Under the pieces are notes generated by a model that was given only the letters and a program-made list of their open reading frames with translations, was not told where the DNA came from and searched no databases. From Planctomycetaceae bacterium (GTDB taxonomy: Bacteria > Planctomycetota > Planctomycetia > Planctomycetales > Planctomycetaceae): a stretch of DNA of 64,000 nucleotides. A program made the translations under genes and the position numbers. The stretch covers positions 1 to 64,000 of the forward strand of contig JAKFWA010000118.1 in the NCBI GenBank assembly GCA_021732995.1, written 5' to 3'. Shown piece by piece: positions 50,188-60,508 of the stretch; position 1 is the stretch's first letter, and every line of letters begins with the position of its first letter.

Positions 50188-51333
50188 CTAGGCCTTACTC
50201 ATCAGCTCGCGGAATTTGCCGAAGAGGTAGTGGCTATCATGCGGACCGGCGGAGGCTTCCGGGTGATACTGCACCGCGAAGGCCGGGTATTCCTTATGTC
50301 GAATACCTTCAACCGTCTGGTCGTTGAGATTGATGTGCGTGACTTCCAGATTGGACGGCAGGGTTTCAGCCCGCAGCGCGAAGCCGTGATTCTGCGAGGT
50401 GATCTCGACGCGGCCATTGTCCTTGTTGAGCACCGGCTGGTTCGCACCGCGATGGCCGAACCGCAGTTTGTAGGTCTCACCGCCGCAGGCCAGACCCATC
50501 AACTGGTGACCGAGACAGATGCCGAACACAGGTGTGTGACCCAGCAAACCTTGAATGGTCTTGATGGCGTAGTTGAGCGGCTCAGGGTCGCCGGGGCCGT
50601 TCGACAGGAACACGCCGTCGGGCTTGAGCTCCTTGATCTGATCGGCGGACCAGTTGCCGGGCACGACAGTCACTTTGCAGCCGAGCTGTCGCAGGTGCCG
50701 CGGAATGTTCCACTTCATGCCGTAGTCGATCGCGACGACGTGCTTGTCCTCGCCGGGCGCGTCGGCCTGCAGGCCTTCGTAGCCGGGAGTGATCGGGCTG
50801 CGGACCAGCGAGTTGAGCGACTCAGACCAGACGCGGCTTTCCTTCGGCATCACTTCCTGCACGAGGTCAATACCGACCAGCGTCGGGCTCTTGCGAGCTT
50901 TCGAGACGAGTGAATCGTTATCCATGTCGACGGTCGAAATCAGGCCGGTCATCGCGCCCTGAGTTCGAATGCGGCGGACGAGAGCTCGCGTGTCGATGCC
51001 CTCCAGTCCAATCACACCCGCGTCGGCGAGGTACTTATCCAGCGTTTGGTTTGAGCGGTAGTTGCTTTCGTGTTCGCACAGTTCGCGAACGATAAAACCG
51101 CGAATCGCCGTGCCTTTGCTCTCAACATCTTCCGGGTTGATGCCGGAGTTGCCGATCAGCGGATACGTCATCGTGACGATCTGTCCGCAATAAGACGGAT
51201 CTGTCAGGATCTCTTGATAACCGGTGAGGCTCGTGTTGAAACAAACTTCCCCGTAGACCTCGCCTTCCGCTCCGAACGCTCGGCCTTCAAAGACGGTTCC
51301 ATCAACCAGTGCGAGTTTGGCTGGACGACTCAT
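50188..51333 (-). CDS. carA: Carbamoyl-phosphate synthase small subunit
   Basis: 381 residues. CarA N-domain KLALVDGTVFEGRAFGAEGE, then FNTSLTGYQEILTDPSYCGQ and IVTMTYPLIGNSGINPEDVE. Class I glutamine amidotransferase domain with nucleophile in VFGICLGHQLMGLACGGETY and the catalytic His/Glu in VQYHPEASAGP. It hydrolyses glutamine to supply ammonia to CarB for carbamoyl phosphate in pyrimidine and arginine synthesis. carB is not in the window. No pyrimidine leader was recognised. Confidence 0.97.
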   Translation of the reverse strand: MSRPAKLALVDGTVFEGRAFGAEGEVYGEVCFNTSLTGYQEILTDPSYCGQIVTMTYPLIGNSGINPEDVESKGTAIRGFIVRELCEHESNYRSNQTLDKYLADAGVIGLEGIDTRALVRRIRTQGAMTGLISTVDMDNDSLVSKARKSPTLVGIDLVQEVMPKESRVWSESLNSLVRSPITPGYEGLQADAPGEDKHVVAIDYGMKWNIPRHLRQLGCKVTVVPGNWSADQIKELKPDGVFLSNGPGDPEPLNYAIKTIQGLLGHTPVFGICLGHQLMGLACGGETYKLRFGHRGANQPVLNKDNGRVEITSQNHGFALRAETLPSNLEVTHINLNDQTVEGIRHKEYPAFAVQYHPEASAGPHDSHYLFGKFRELMSKA

Positions 51334-51478
51334 TCTGTGGACACACCCCTATTGCAGTTACGTGACGGGTTGGCGATTTTTAGCAGGGCTGCGACCCAAA
51401 GGCGAGCAGCCAGCGACCGCGCGAAAACAAAGCGATCCCAACTGCGGGAATCACTGTCTTTGAGCCCGATTAACTGAG

Positions 51479-51543
51479 GTAGGGCGGACAATCCGGTCCG
51501 CCTTGTCCACCACAGCAAAGACGGACAGGATTGTCCGTCCTAC
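51479..51543. repeat. Dispersed palindrome family GTAGG-CGGACAAT, copy C
   Basis: 65 bp: GTAGGGCGGACAATCCGGTC at the left end and GGACAGGATTGTCCGTCCTAC (shown in part) at the right, with a longer centre than the other copies. Confidence 0.82.
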
Positions 51544-51592
51544 TGCGAACACCAACACTACGACGGATTCGTCGCAACTATTTGGCCCCATT

Positions 51593-52018
51593 ATGCCTGA
51601 GTCCGCTGTCGCACTGCAGATTCGCGAGATCGAGATCCTCTGGGATGATCTCCAGATCACCTACGCGCGCAGCGGCGGTCCCGGCGGCCAGAACGTCAAC
51701 AAGGTCAACACCAAGGTGCAGCTCGGCTGGTCCCCGGCCAAATTGCCAGAAGGAATTCGCCAGCGTTTCCATGAACGCTTCGCCAGCCGCATCCAAACGG
51801 ACGGCGAGATCACGATCGTCGGTCAGGAGTTCCGCGACCAGAAGCGCAACCTGGAAGCCTGCGTTGAAAAGCTGCGTGAGATGATCGTCAGCGTGCTGAA
51901 CCCACCCAAACGCCGCCGCCCCACGAAGCCAACACGAGGCTCCGTGGAACGCCGCATCAAAGAGAAGAAGCAGCAGACCGAACGCAAACAACAACGCCGT
52001 GTTCGGGACGTTGAGTAG
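51593..52018 (+). CDS. arfB: Peptidyl-tRNA hydrolase ArfB (ribosome rescue)
   Basis: 141 residues from ATG 51593; an in-frame start at 51503 would lie in a repeat element. It holds the class-I release-factor catalytic motif in RSGGPGGQNVNKVNTKVQL (GGQ), and the basic, glutamine-rich C-terminal tail (RRIKEKKQQTERKQQRRVRD) that ArfB/YaeJ and ICT1 insert into the empty mRNA channel. It releases stalled peptides on ribosomes without a stop codon. Length fits the family. Followed by the convergent slyX gene. Confidence 0.94.
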   Translation: MPESAVALQIREIEILWDDLQITYARSGGPGGQNVNKVNTKVQLGWSPAKLPEGIRQRFHERFASRIQTDGEITIVGQEFRDQKRNLEACVEKLREMIVSVLNPPKRRRPTKPTRGSVERRIKEKKQQTERKQQRRVRDVE

Positions 52019-52044
52019 GACACCGCGGACTTAGCAGAATGGAA

Positions 52045-52266
52045 TCAGTAGTGCGGAGGCCGATCTTCTTCGGGGGTCGGAAACTGATCCGCTTGGGCTG
52101 CTGATTCAAAGCTGTCTTTGAATTTTCGCAGTTCGCGTTTGAGATCGTCGATCTCATTCTGCTGCGCGAGCACAACTTGATGAAGTTGCTCGAATTCGTG
52201 CTGCAGATGCATCAGCACCTCTTGCGCGGCGATCAACTGCTGTGCGAAATCCGAAACGCTGCTCAT
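52045..52266 (-). CDS. slyX: SlyX-family small coiled-coil protein
   Basis: 73 residues from ATG 52266 (TTG at 52278 is possible). A heptad-patterned helix, AAQEVLMHLQHEFEQLHQVV, then LAQQNEIDDLKRELRKFKDS, followed by PTPEEDRPPHY; the closing PPHY is a SlyX hallmark. Function of SlyX is not firmly known. It shares a strand with the exported protein upstream (18 bases apart). Confidence 0.85.
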   Translation of the reverse strand: MSSVSDFAQQLIAAQEVLMHLQHEFEQLHQVVLAQQNEIDDLKRELRKFKDSFESAAQADQFPTPEEDRPPHY

Positions 52267-52284
52267 AGATGACTTCAAATGCGA

Positions 52285-53385
52285 CTATTTCGTCTTCGAG
52301 CCACCGAGGATCGACGAGCGGCCAGTCGTGGCTGGTTTAGCGGCAGCTTCCGGCTTGAGTAGCGGCACGTCAATCAGCTTGGGTTTGGGATCGAAAATCA
52401 CCGGATCCGGCGTCGCTCCGGGAATCACGATGCCTTCGCCTGCCAACAGCGGCTTGCCATTCGGCCCAGCGATGGTTTTGGCGCCGAAGACGTCCACCAT
52501 TTGAGCAATTCTCGGATCAGTCTTAGAGTCGAAAGACCCGACCGTAACGACGGATTGATAGCGTTCGTGGAACACGAAGGCATCGTACTTCTTGCCTCTG
52601 TTCCGACCGTCAATCATGCCCTCACGCAGCATCTTGGCGACCTTCCAGGCGCGCGCGGCAGCCTCATCCAGCGAGCCTGTGGAAACCTCGAATTCGTCCA
52701 TGGCCTTCTTGATGCCGCCAGAGCCGACCGCTGTCTGAGACTTACCAGTAAAAGTAGCAATGACGAGGGTGAATTTGCCCTTGTTCTCCATGATGGAGTA
52801 CTCGGAGCCCGCGTTGAGTTTCAACAGCAGCGAATCACGCTTGCGGGACGCAACTTCTTCCGGAGCCAGCATGGGATTGATGGACAGAAATGCGCCGCTG
52901 AGCGGGTTCGGCTTGCCCGGCGTCGGCCTGAACGCTGCATCGTCCTTCCAGGATTTCGGCACGTAAGTCTTGATGAACTCCAGTGTCTTTTTGGCAACGC
53001 TGTCTTCGGTGCTGGAATAGTTTCCCGCGACAACGCAAATACCACCCTTTTGAGATCGATAGGAACGCCTGCTGGCCCGTCCCTGACGATCCGTGGTTTC
53101 AATGGGCGTCGTGACTTCGTCCATTGAGAAGGTGTAAGCCGGGATGCTGAGCTTGCGCAGTTCGTAAACCAGCTTGTCAGCAGCTTCCTCGTGCGTGAGG
53201 CCCGCTTTCTTGCGATCTGGTGGCGGCTCGTAGAGTGTTGCCACCATGATCATCCAGGGGCCGTGCTGTTTCGTCAGCTTGTATTTACGGCCAGGGGTCG
53301 CATCGATCTTGTCGGCCTGTACCGGTACCGGGACCAGCAACCCCAGGGCTAAAGCACAAAAGGCAATGAGAATTCGGCTTCTCAC
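52285..53385 (-). CDS. Exported planctomycete protein of unknown function
   Basis: 366 residues. Signal peptide MRSRILIAFCALALGLLVPV ending PVQADK. Two related segments, GPWMIMVATLYEPPPDRKKA and GKFTLVIATFTGKSQTAVGS, each start a strand-helix unit that recalls SPOR-type folds, each followed by a helix with an EAADK/EAAAR-like start. The C-terminus is Pro/Lys-rich (DPVIFDPKPKLIDVPLLKPE). No enzyme motif. Peptidoglycan binding would be a guess from fold similarity only. Confidence 0.78.
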   Translation of the reverse strand: MRSRILIAFCALALGLLVPVPVQADKIDATPGRKYKLTKQHGPWMIMVATLYEPPPDRKKAGLTHEEAADKLVYELRKLSIPAYTFSMDEVTTPIETTDRQGRASRRSYRSQKGGICVVAGNYSSTEDSVAKKTLEFIKTYVPKSWKDDAAFRPTPGKPNPLSGAFLSINPMLAPEEVASRKRDSLLLKLNAGSEYSIMENKGKFTLVIATFTGKSQTAVGSGGIKKAMDEFEVSTGSLDEAAARAWKVAKMLREGMIDGRNRGKKYDAFVFHERYQSVVTVGSFDSKTDPRIAQMVDVFGAKTIAGPNGKPLLAGEGIVIPGATPDPVIFDPKPKLIDVPLLKPEAAAKPATTGRSSILGGSKTK

Positions 53386-53574
53386 GGCAGACTCCGTTCG
53401 CAGTGGAAGGCGCTCGAAAGCGGTCGCTCAAGGCCACAAAACGCCTCAAGCGGCGCGGGATGCTAGTGGCGATGTTTCAATTGGGTCTAGACCGAGATCA
53501 GCGGCCCGGAATGCGTCCGTCCGGGCTGTCTGATCGCGAACGCTGGCGAGCACACGAACGGATGAAACAAAAAA

Positions 53575-53599
53575 GGCCGGGACATTCTGTGTCCCGGCC
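53575..53599 (-). terminator. Terminator after the DUF1571 gene
   Basis: Minus-strand stem GGCCGGGACA / TGTCCCGGCC with a 5-base loop followed by TTTTTTGTTTC (53565-53574). Confidence 0.92.
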
Positions 53600-53641
53600 A
53601 AGGAGCCGCGAGGCGAACCTCGCAGCGTGCCCATAGGTGAT

Positions 53642-54685
53642 TCAGCTACCTGGTGATTTGACGAAGTTGTAGTCCTTGTTCTCCGCGGAGAACGCCATTG
53701 GTCCGAGTTGCGCGTCCAGCTTGATGTTCTTGAACGCGTAGTACTCGACCAGAGTGGTCTCATCGAGCCGTGAAGGATCGGCACCGGAGACGCTTTCAGG
53801 CCACGTGAAGTTGCGTGCGTACGTCGGAATCATCAACTGCTTGTCGATGTAGATGACGCACTTGCGATAGTCCTTGTGTGCCTTGGAACTCGCATACGTC
53901 GTTGTGAATGCGAAGCAGGGGCGACCGTCGTACTGAGCGTCGTCGCGGGCTTCTGCCTGTACCTTGTTGCCGAGTGACAGGTCGTGCCGGCGAATCTCCA
54001 AAGCCAGCTTCGCGAGTTCACGAATGCCCGCCATGCGGATGTTGTAGCGGGATTCCTTCATCGCCAGCGGTGATTCCGGCTCCAGCTTCAACGGAGGCAG
54101 ACGACCACCAAACTTGGCGAGCTTCACGATCAGCCGAGGGTCTTCGCCGCTCAGCGGGAACAGAATCTCGCGACCGACTTCGCCGCCCTTTTCGATCTTG
54201 AAGTACACACTGTGAGGCTCATGCTTGAGCTTCAGGTGCATGGTTGTTTCTTCCTGCATCTCGCCTTCGATGCGTTCCTCTTTAACGAAGGTCGCCGTGT
54301 AGGCCGGGACGAGATCCAGTTTCGTGATCGCGTTTTGAAGCATTGCGATCTGCAGCATCAGGGCGACTTCACCCTCCAGCTTCAGCGACGTGTCTTCGGG
54401 GGTTGGGGGAGCGTCTGGTGCACGCTTATCCGCAAGGACAATTTCTGTCGCGCTGGCACCAATTGGCGGGGAGTCCACGGACATGTAGCCGATCAGCGCG
54501 GTCAAGGCGACAACAGCAGCCGAACCAGAGTTCTTCGTCAGCAGCTTGCTCCACGGAATCGATGCCCACAGTTTGCTTCGTGTCCGGACGCGGAAGTGCC
54601 CGGGCCGCGAGCGCAGTTCACGCAGCCGGCGCTGCGGAAGCCACCGCAAACATTTCGATGCCATATTCCTAAAGGGGCGAAGCAT
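53642..54685 (-). CDS. DUF1571-family membrane-anchored protein
   Basis: 347 residues. Basic N-terminus with many Arg, then one hydrophobic anchor GSAAVVALTALIGYMSVDSP. The remainder matches the DUF1571 pattern known from planctomycetes: LDLVPAYTATFVKEERIEGE, then QEETTMHLKLKHEPHSVYFK, SRYNIRMAGIRELAKLALEI, and YIDKQLMIPTYARNFTWPES. The fold is probably related to LolA/LppX outer-membrane lipoprotein sorting domains. Start could also be 54664. Followed by its own terminator. Confidence 0.88.
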   Translation of the reverse strand: MLRPFRNMASKCLRWLPQRRLRELRSRPGHFRVRTRSKLWASIPWSKLLTKNSGSAAVVALTALIGYMSVDSPPIGASATEIVLADKRAPDAPPTPEDTSLKLEGEVALMLQIAMLQNAITKLDLVPAYTATFVKEERIEGEMQEETTMHLKLKHEPHSVYFKIEKGGEVGREILFPLSGEDPRLIVKLAKFGGRLPPLKLEPESPLAMKESRYNIRMAGIRELAKLALEIRRHDLSLGNKVQAEARDDAQYDGRPCFAFTTTYASSKAHKDYRKCVIYIDKQLMIPTYARNFTWPESVSGADPSRLDETTLVEYYAFKNIKLDAQLGPMAFSAENKDYNFVKSPGS

Positions 54686-55563
54686 TGAGGGACCCTAACG
54701 CTGATTTGCCTGCGATCCCGGTTCGACGACGCTGGTCCCGGCAATCCATGATGGTTGCGAGTCGGGATCAGAAATGAGCGTTGAAGTGAGTGGGCGTCTT
54801 GCCCCAGGCCAGTGCGTCGAACGGACTCCTCTATGTTTTCGACAATTGCATTACGTTTTTCGGAGCGTTTCTTGCTAGGTCGGCAGGTCGGGGGGTGAAG
54901 CGCCACAGGCTGCCTGCCTATCTCGGCACGCGTCCTTTCGGTGCAGAATCTCCGAGACCTTTCCTAAACCGCAAACTTCACGAATTCTGCGGAGCTTCAC
55001 CTTGGCCCGGTGATGAGAGATCCGCCGCAAGATGTCCGGTAACCGCCTCCCTGAAGCGGAGCGACGGAGCCCGGAAAACACTGAACGAGATCGAATCAGG
55101 CGTTTCTAAATAGTTATTTCCTAAAGCTTTCGCATAGATCGCAAGCGGCGTACAGACGAGCTTGCTGGTCTTGCTCCGGCTTTCCTATTATCCCCGCGAA
55201 CTGTCAGTCACGGTGGATTTGACAGACTTTGACGGTAGAGCAACGTTGCGCAACGGGGCTCGGTTTCTGCCAAGGGGATTTTGACGAGACCGTTTCATCC
55301 GGCCCTAACTCGACCGTTCGACAGGATGATTTGCCGCAGATTCTGAAATCGCGGCTCACGGTTCAAAGTCTGGTCTATCCTAAGCAGCAACCGCGTCGTG
55401 CTGAGTCGCGTGCTTGCAGCTTTCGAGCCAAAAGCATCCGAAACGGCTGATACCCACCGAACCCCTGGTTTGAACCCGTAGTTCGAGCTGGTGTGTCGTA
55501 ATTAGTCGTGTGCCGATTTGTTTCGGTGCAACAGCGACTTGCCAGACAAGAGGAGACAATCGG
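54686..55563. other. Long intergenic region upstream of clpC
   Basis: About 880 bases between divergent genes. A plus-strand open frame (54790-55113) has no ribosome binding site or family features. Near 55219 TTGACA occurs without a convincing -10. I found no CtsR- or CIRCE-like dyad. A regulatory leader or small RNA for clpC could lie here but is not demonstrated. Confidence 0.45.
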
Positions 55564-58071
55564 ATGTACGAGCGATTCACCGATCGAGCCCGCAAGGTCA
55601 TGCAATTGGCCAATCAAGAGGCTCAGCGGTTCAACCATGAATACATCGGGACCGAACACGTCCTGTTGGGGTTGGTAAAAGAAGGTTCGGGAGTCGCCGC
55701 CAACGTACTGAAAAACCTGGACGTTGACCTGCGACGGATTCGAGCCGAAGTGGAAAAGATTGTTCAATCGGGGCCAGACATGGTCACGATGGGCAAACTC
55801 CCTCAAACACCGCGTGCGAAGAAAGTCATCGAGTACGCGATGGAAGAGGCTCGCAACCTGAATCACAACTATGTGGGCACGGAGCACCTGCTGCTCGGCC
55901 TGCTGCGGGAATCTGAGGGCGTAGCCGCTCAGGTCCTCATGAACTTGGGATTGAAACTGGAAGATGTCCGCGAAGAGGTGTTGAACCTGCTCGGACACGG
56001 CACCGAGGGTGGTGAAGGTGGTGAACGGGCTGCCGCATCGGCTCCGGGTGCCAAGGGTGCTTCGAAGAGCAAGACGCCCGCTCTCGATAGCTTTGGTCGC
56101 GATCTGACCGAGCTGGCACGCCAGAGCAAACTCGACCCGGTCATCGGTCGTGAGACTGAGATCGAACGAGTGATTCAGATCCTCAGCCGTCGCCGCAAGA
56201 ATAATCCTGTACTCTTGGGCGAGGCTGGTGTCGGAAAAACCGCAATCGTCGAGGGCTTTGCCCAGATGGTTGTCGAAGGCAACGTGCCGGAACTGCTGCG
56301 CGATAAACGAATCGTTGTGCTGGACCTCGCCATGATGGTCGCCGGCACGAAGTATCGCGGTCAGTTCGAGGAACGCATTAAGGCTGTGATGAACGAAGTT
56401 CGTCGTGCCAAGAACACCATTCTCTTCATCGACGAACTGCATACGCTCGTTGGTGCTGGTGGTGCGGAAGGCGCGATCGACGCTTCGAACGTCTTGAAGC
56501 CGGCACTCAGCCGTGGCGAACTGCAATGTATCGGTGCGACGACTCTCGACGAGTACCGCAAATACATTGAGAAGGACGGCGCTCTCGAACGTCGCTTCCA
56601 GACCGTCATGGTTGATCCGCCAAGCTCTGAACAGACCCTGCTCATCCTGCAAGGTTTGCGTGGCGCTTACGAGCAACACCACAAGGTTCAAATCACTGAT
56701 GACGCCCTGAAGGGCGCTGTGGAACTTTCGCAGCGTTACATCACTGGGCGTTGTCTACCGGACAAGGCGATCGACGTCATCGACGAAGCAGGCGCCCGTA
56801 TGCGTCTGAAGTCGATGGTTCGTCCGCCGGATCTGAAGGAACTCGAAGAAGAAGCTGAGAAGCTCAATCAGCAGAAGGAAGAAGCTGTCGCCAATCAGGA
56901 CTTTGAGAAGGCGGCCGCTCTGCGTGATTCAGCCGACAAGCTGAAGAAGAAGAAGGAGCAACTCACCCGCGAGTGGCGTGAGAAGTCCAAAGAGAACGAA
57001 GGCGTCGTGGACGCGGAAGTCATTGCCGAAGTCATCGCCAAGATGACCGGTATTCCGCTGACGCGGCTGTCCAGCGAGGACGCAGTTCGTCTGCTTCAGA
57101 TGGAAGAAGAACTTCACAAGCGAGTTATCAGCCAGGACGAAGCGATCAAGCAGGTCTGCAAGGCCGTGCGTCGTAGCCGCAGCGGGTTGAAGGACCCGAA
57201 GCGTCCGACGGGCTGCTTCCTGTTCGCTGGTCCAACCGGTGTCGGTAAGACGCTGCTGGCCAAGACGCTTGCTGAGTTCATGTTTGGTGATCAGGAAGCC
57301 CTGATTCAGATCGACATGTCCGAGTACATGGAGAAGCACAACGTCAGTCGTCTGATCGGTGCGCCTCCGGGATATGTTGGCTTCGAAGAGGGTGGTCAGC
57401 TCACCGAGAAGATTCGCCGTCGTCCGTACGCGGTCGTGCTGCTCGACGAAATCGAGAAGGCTCACCCGGACGTCTTCAACATGATGCTGCAGATCATGGA
57501 AGAAGGTCACCTGACCGACAGCTTCGGTCGCAAGGTGGACTTCAAGAACACGATCCTGATCATGACGACCAACGCGGGTGCTCAGGCGATTTCTCACGGA
57601 GCAACATTCGGCTTCGCCAAGAAGTCCGAGGAAGCTTCCTACGGCAACATGAAGAAGGAAGTCATGGCGGTCTTGCAGGGTGAGTTCCGACCGGAATTCA
57701 TCGGCCGTCTGGACGAAGTCGTCGTCTTCAAGAAGCTGACCGACGAGAACATGAAGTCCATCGTCGAGATCGAACTCAAGAAGGTGCGCGAACGGCTCGG
57801 CGAACGCGGCCTGACGCTCGAACTCACCGACGAAGCCAAGGCCTTCATCATCAAGCAGGGTGGTGACCTCGATTACGGTGCTCGTCCGCTGCGTCGCGCG
57901 GTCGAGAACAGCATCGAAGATCCACTCGCCGAAGAGTTGCTCAAGGGCGTCTTCGAAGGCAAGAACCACATCCTGGTTCGCGTCAAGAAGGTCGGCGAGC
58001 AAGAGCAGTTGGAGTTCGAAGGTGTCAACAAAGAAGAAGGTGCCCCACTCGCGCTGGCCGCAGCCGAGTAA
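55564..58071 (+). CDS. clpC: ClpC AAA+ unfoldase
   Basis: 835 residues from [20 protein letters not shown] with GAGGAG upstream; an in-frame ATG at 55510 is not used. Two Clp N repeats (1-145), Walker A of the first AAA domain [13 protein letters not shown] (about residue 219), Walker [23 protein letters not shown]-like middle segment (about 426-470; [19 protein letters not shown]), second AAA domain [14 protein letters not shown] (about 556) with [15 protein letters not shown]. It unfolds substrates for ClpP. The middle segment identifies ClpC rather than ClpA/ClpB. A terminator follows. Confidence 0.97.
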   Translation: MYERFTDRARKVMQLANQEAQRFNHEYIGTEHVLLGLVKEGSGVAANVLKNLDVDLRRIRAEVEKIVQSGPDMVTMGKLPQTPRAKKVIEYAMEEARNLNHNYVGTEHLLLGLLRESEGVAAQVLMNLGLKLEDVREEVLNLLGHGTEGGEGGERAAASAPGAKGASKSKTPALDSFGRDLTELARQSKLDPVIGRETEIERVIQILSRRRKNNPVLLGEAGVGKTAIVEGFAQMVVEGNVPELLRDKRIVVLDLAMMVAGTKYRGQFEERIKAVMNEVRRAKNTILFIDELHTLVGAGGAEGAIDASNVLKPALSRGELQCIGATTLDEYRKYIEKDGALERRFQTVMVDPPSSEQTLLILQGLRGAYEQHHKVQITDDALKGAVELSQRYITGRCLPDKAIDVIDEAGARMRLKSMVRPPDLKELEEEAEKLNQQKEEAVANQDFEKAAALRDSADKLKKKKEQLTREWREKSKENEGVVDAEVIAEVIAKMTGIPLTRLSSEDAVRLLQMEEELHKRVISQDEAIKQVCKAVRRSRSGLKDPKRPTGCFLFAGPTGVGKTLLAKTLAEFMFGDQEALIQIDMSEYMEKHNVSRLIGAPPGYVGFEEGGQLTEKIRRRPYAVVLLDEIEKAHPDVFNMMLQIMEEGHLTDSFGRKVDFKNTILIMTTNAGAQAISHGATFGFAKKSEEASYGNMKKEVMAVLQGEFRPEFIGRLDEVVVFKKLTDENMKSIVEIELKKVRERLGERGLTLELTDEAKAFIIKQGGDLDYGARPLRRAVENSIEDPLAEELLKGVFEGKNHILVRVKKVGEQEQLEFEGVNKEEGAPLALAAAE

Positions 58072-58142
58072 CGCACTTAACAGTCATAGCTCCGCTGCCG
58101 TCATCTCCAGATGAAGGGCGGAGCCTGAATGAAGTTTACGAA

Positions 58143-58180
58143 GAAGCCGGAGACAGCAATGTCCCCGGCTTCTTTCTTTT
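58143..58180 (+). terminator. Terminator of clpC
   Basis: Stem GAAGCCGGAGACA / TGTCCCCGGCTTC with one A-C mismatch and loop GCAA, followed by TTTCTTTT, 72 bases after the stop. Confidence 0.9.
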
Positions 58181-58235
58181 GGCGGGCCGTTGTTGCATAC
58201 CGGGTGTTGCACTGGTCCCACCCACGACCGTTATT

Positions 58236-58278
58236 GCTCCCCTCGCCCCGTTTGCGGGGAGAGGGGCAGGTGAGGGGC
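58236..58278. repeat. REP-like C-run/G-run palindrome
   Basis: CTCCCCTCGCCCCGTTTGCGGGGAGAGGGG followed by CAGGTGAGGGG (written in parts): a hairpin with two alternative G-run partners, of a type frequent between genes in this lineage. Confidence 0.75.
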
Positions 58279-58365
58279 GATCGCTCCCCTTCGCTTGCTA
58301 CTTCAGCTCGACCCGTCCTTGCGGCGTCTCTTTCCGGACGCGCGGCCGAATCTCCAAGAGCTGTC

Positions 58366-60285
58366 TTACTGCAGCGCTGTGAGCCGCCGCGACTTGGCAT
58401 CGAAGACATAGAACCGGCGTTCGGGGAACGCTTGGCTGGCGATCTTCAGCGTGTCCTCTTCAGATGTCTTTGCATCCGCCGGCAGGCGTGCGATCAACAG
58501 CGGTCTCTGCAGGCTCGGATGGTTGCTCACGTAATCAATGTGTCGATCCGCCGAGTCATGTCGCACAAAGACGATTGCCGGTTGGTCATGGGGAATGGCG
58601 GCAATGGTCTCCCGGAATTCAAATAGCTTGAACCGTGAGAAGGCGAGTTCGTGCATTCCCGCCTCAACGCGCGACATGGACCAGATCGGAGCCAGCGCGA
58701 CCTGGTTCACCACCACCGACATCGCCAACAGAGCCATCAACCAACTGGACATCAGCGGCCGATTGCGCTCTTCAAAGTAAGGCAGCATGCTGCTCGCACC
58801 TTGAGCCACAATCAGGCACCACAGCGGCCCGGACTCGAAGACATAGTGCCAGTGCATAATCCCCGAGAACCAGTACGGCACGTGGACGGCATGCAGACTG
58901 ATGATCGCTGCCGGGATCAACCACCAGCGCCGCTCGCGGTCGTGAAGCTGTCCGCCGAGGAACGCACCCAAACCTAACGTGATGGCTACGGGCCCGAGCG
59001 TCCATAACCAACTGGCCAGCAGCCGGACACCCACATTCCACGCGGCAAGTTTCGGCGTCAGGTTCTCGGCCCAGCGGTCGTAGTGGTCCAGTACGCGATC
59101 AGTCAGATGCTGTTCTGCTCGCGTAACGTTGTTGAACCCATACTGATGACGCGGCGTGAACAGCTCGGTGTAGAGCGAGTAAGGCGACTTCGTCAGTCGC
59201 CCTGTAATTAAAATGTTCTGCCACCCGAGAATGGCGAAGGCGAGAATCAACGGCACCGCGAAACCGCCCACCACCGCGACTGCAGCGCGCTGCTTCTGTC
59301 GTCCGCGCCTCCACAACCAGATGCCCAGGACGATTCCAAAGGGCAGACCAATTCCCGCAGCCGTCATCGGTCGGCACAGCATGCCAAAGGCGAGCCCGGT
59401 TCCCGCCAGCAGGCTCCACCAGAGAGTGGATCTTGGACGAGTCGTCGCTTCTTCGTCACTTTCCAACAGCCTCAGCAGTCGCAAACAAGTCCAGAGAAAC
59501 AGGCTAAGTCCCACCAACGTGGGCTGATGAGCCAGCAGCAAATTGCCAAACAAATCAATGCCCGGTGACAAAGCCGTCAGTAGCCCGGCGAGCAGGCCAA
59601 CTCCATTGCAACTCAGTTCGCGACCCGCGAGCGCGATCAACATCGCCGCGAACGCTGTCGCCAGCCAGTGTCCGAGGTAGGGATTGCCTCGCGCCACGAA
59701 CGGCGCCATCCAGACTCCAGTTCCGGGGAAATAACGGCTCGCAAAGTGTCCTTCGTTGAGCACATGCATCTGATCGAACATTCGAGCCGCAGTCGGATGA
59801 CTGTCGAAGGACCAGCGCCCCGCGCGAAAAGTCTCTGCCTGAAACTGGTAGCTGAACTCATCATGAAACGCTGGCGGCAACTGCCCCACTGGCGGTCCAT
59901 CTTCCGTGAATCGCAAGTTGCCCACTCGCGAGCAGCAAGCGAACGCCACACAGCCAACGATGCTCACCAGTACCGCTGCACGCAGCGTTCCCGCAGGTCC
60001 TTGAGCCGTCGCCGCAGACTCGGCCAGCCAGGCTTTCACCGTCCGAAAAAAGCCCGATCGCAACGAAATGATCGGCTGCCGAATCCACCAGCACATCGGC
60101 AATGCGATCAGCCACAGCACATACGGCGAGGAATCGATGTTGATGTCAAACAGCCATTCGTGCCCTTCGCCCAACCGCATCCATTCGCCGTAAACGACGA
60201 ACCCGATCGCCCCCAGCAATCCTACCAGCCAGCCAATGGTCAGCCACTTGGACGATCCAGCAACAGAGGAACCAGCACTACTCAT
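58366..60285 (-). CDS. GT-C family glycosyltransferase-like membrane protein
   Basis: 639 residues from ATG 60285; the upstream extension has no ribosome binding site. About eleven membrane helices, such as WLVGLLGAIGFVVYGEWMR, LGHWLATAFAAMLIALAGRE and WSLLAGTGLAFGMLCRPMTA. An early loop after the second or third helix has FHDEFSYQFQAETFRAGRWS, with acidic residues placed as in the dolichyl-phosphate-mannose/ArnT (GT39/83) catalytic loop. A soluble C-terminal domain ends FPERRFYVFDAKSRRLTALQ. Probably transfers sugars from polyprenyl phosphates to an external acceptor. Confidence 0.75.
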   Translation of the reverse strand: MSSAGSSVAGSSKWLTIGWLVGLLGAIGFVVYGEWMRLGEGHEWLFDINIDSSPYVLWLIALPMCWWIRQPIISLRSGFFRTVKAWLAESAATAQGPAGTLRAAVLVSIVGCVAFACCSRVGNLRFTEDGPPVGQLPPAFHDEFSYQFQAETFRAGRWSFDSHPTAARMFDQMHVLNEGHFASRYFPGTGVWMAPFVARGNPYLGHWLATAFAAMLIALAGRELSCNGVGLLAGLLTALSPGIDLFGNLLLAHQPTLVGLSLFLWTCLRLLRLLESDEEATTRPRSTLWWSLLAGTGLAFGMLCRPMTAAGIGLPFGIVLGIWLWRRGRQKQRAAVAVVGGFAVPLILAFAILGWQNILITGRLTKSPYSLYTELFTPRHQYGFNNVTRAEQHLTDRVLDHYDRWAENLTPKLAAWNVGVRLLASWLWTLGPVAITLGLGAFLGGQLHDRERRWWLIPAAIISLHAVHVPYWFSGIMHWHYVFESGPLWCLIVAQGASSMLPYFEERNRPLMSSWLMALLAMSVVVNQVALAPIWSMSRVEAGMHELAFSRFKLFEFRETIAAIPHDQPAIVFVRHDSADRHIDYVSNHPSLQRPLLIARLPADAKTSEEDTLKIASQAFPERRFYVFDAKSRRLTALQ

Positions 60286-60508
60286 CAAGCCCCCAGGAGC
60301 GATGCAATTCAGCGATGAAGCCATCCGACAGCCAGCAAAATCAGAAGCTGAACTGTATTCGCTCGCAAGCGGCGTGCGATATCGCAGGTCCGATGCCTGC
60401 ATGCAGACGAACTCGATCAGTTTTGACGCTTGTTTTACGTCCTCGCGGTGACGCAACAGCTTGCGTTGATGCACGGATTCGCGACGTCAAATCGCAGGCA
60501 AACCAGAG

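Noticed and set aside
54790-55113. Plus-strand open frame of 107 codons before clpC
   Set aside because: No ribosome binding site, composition unlike a protein, and overlaps hairpin-like intergenic sequence.
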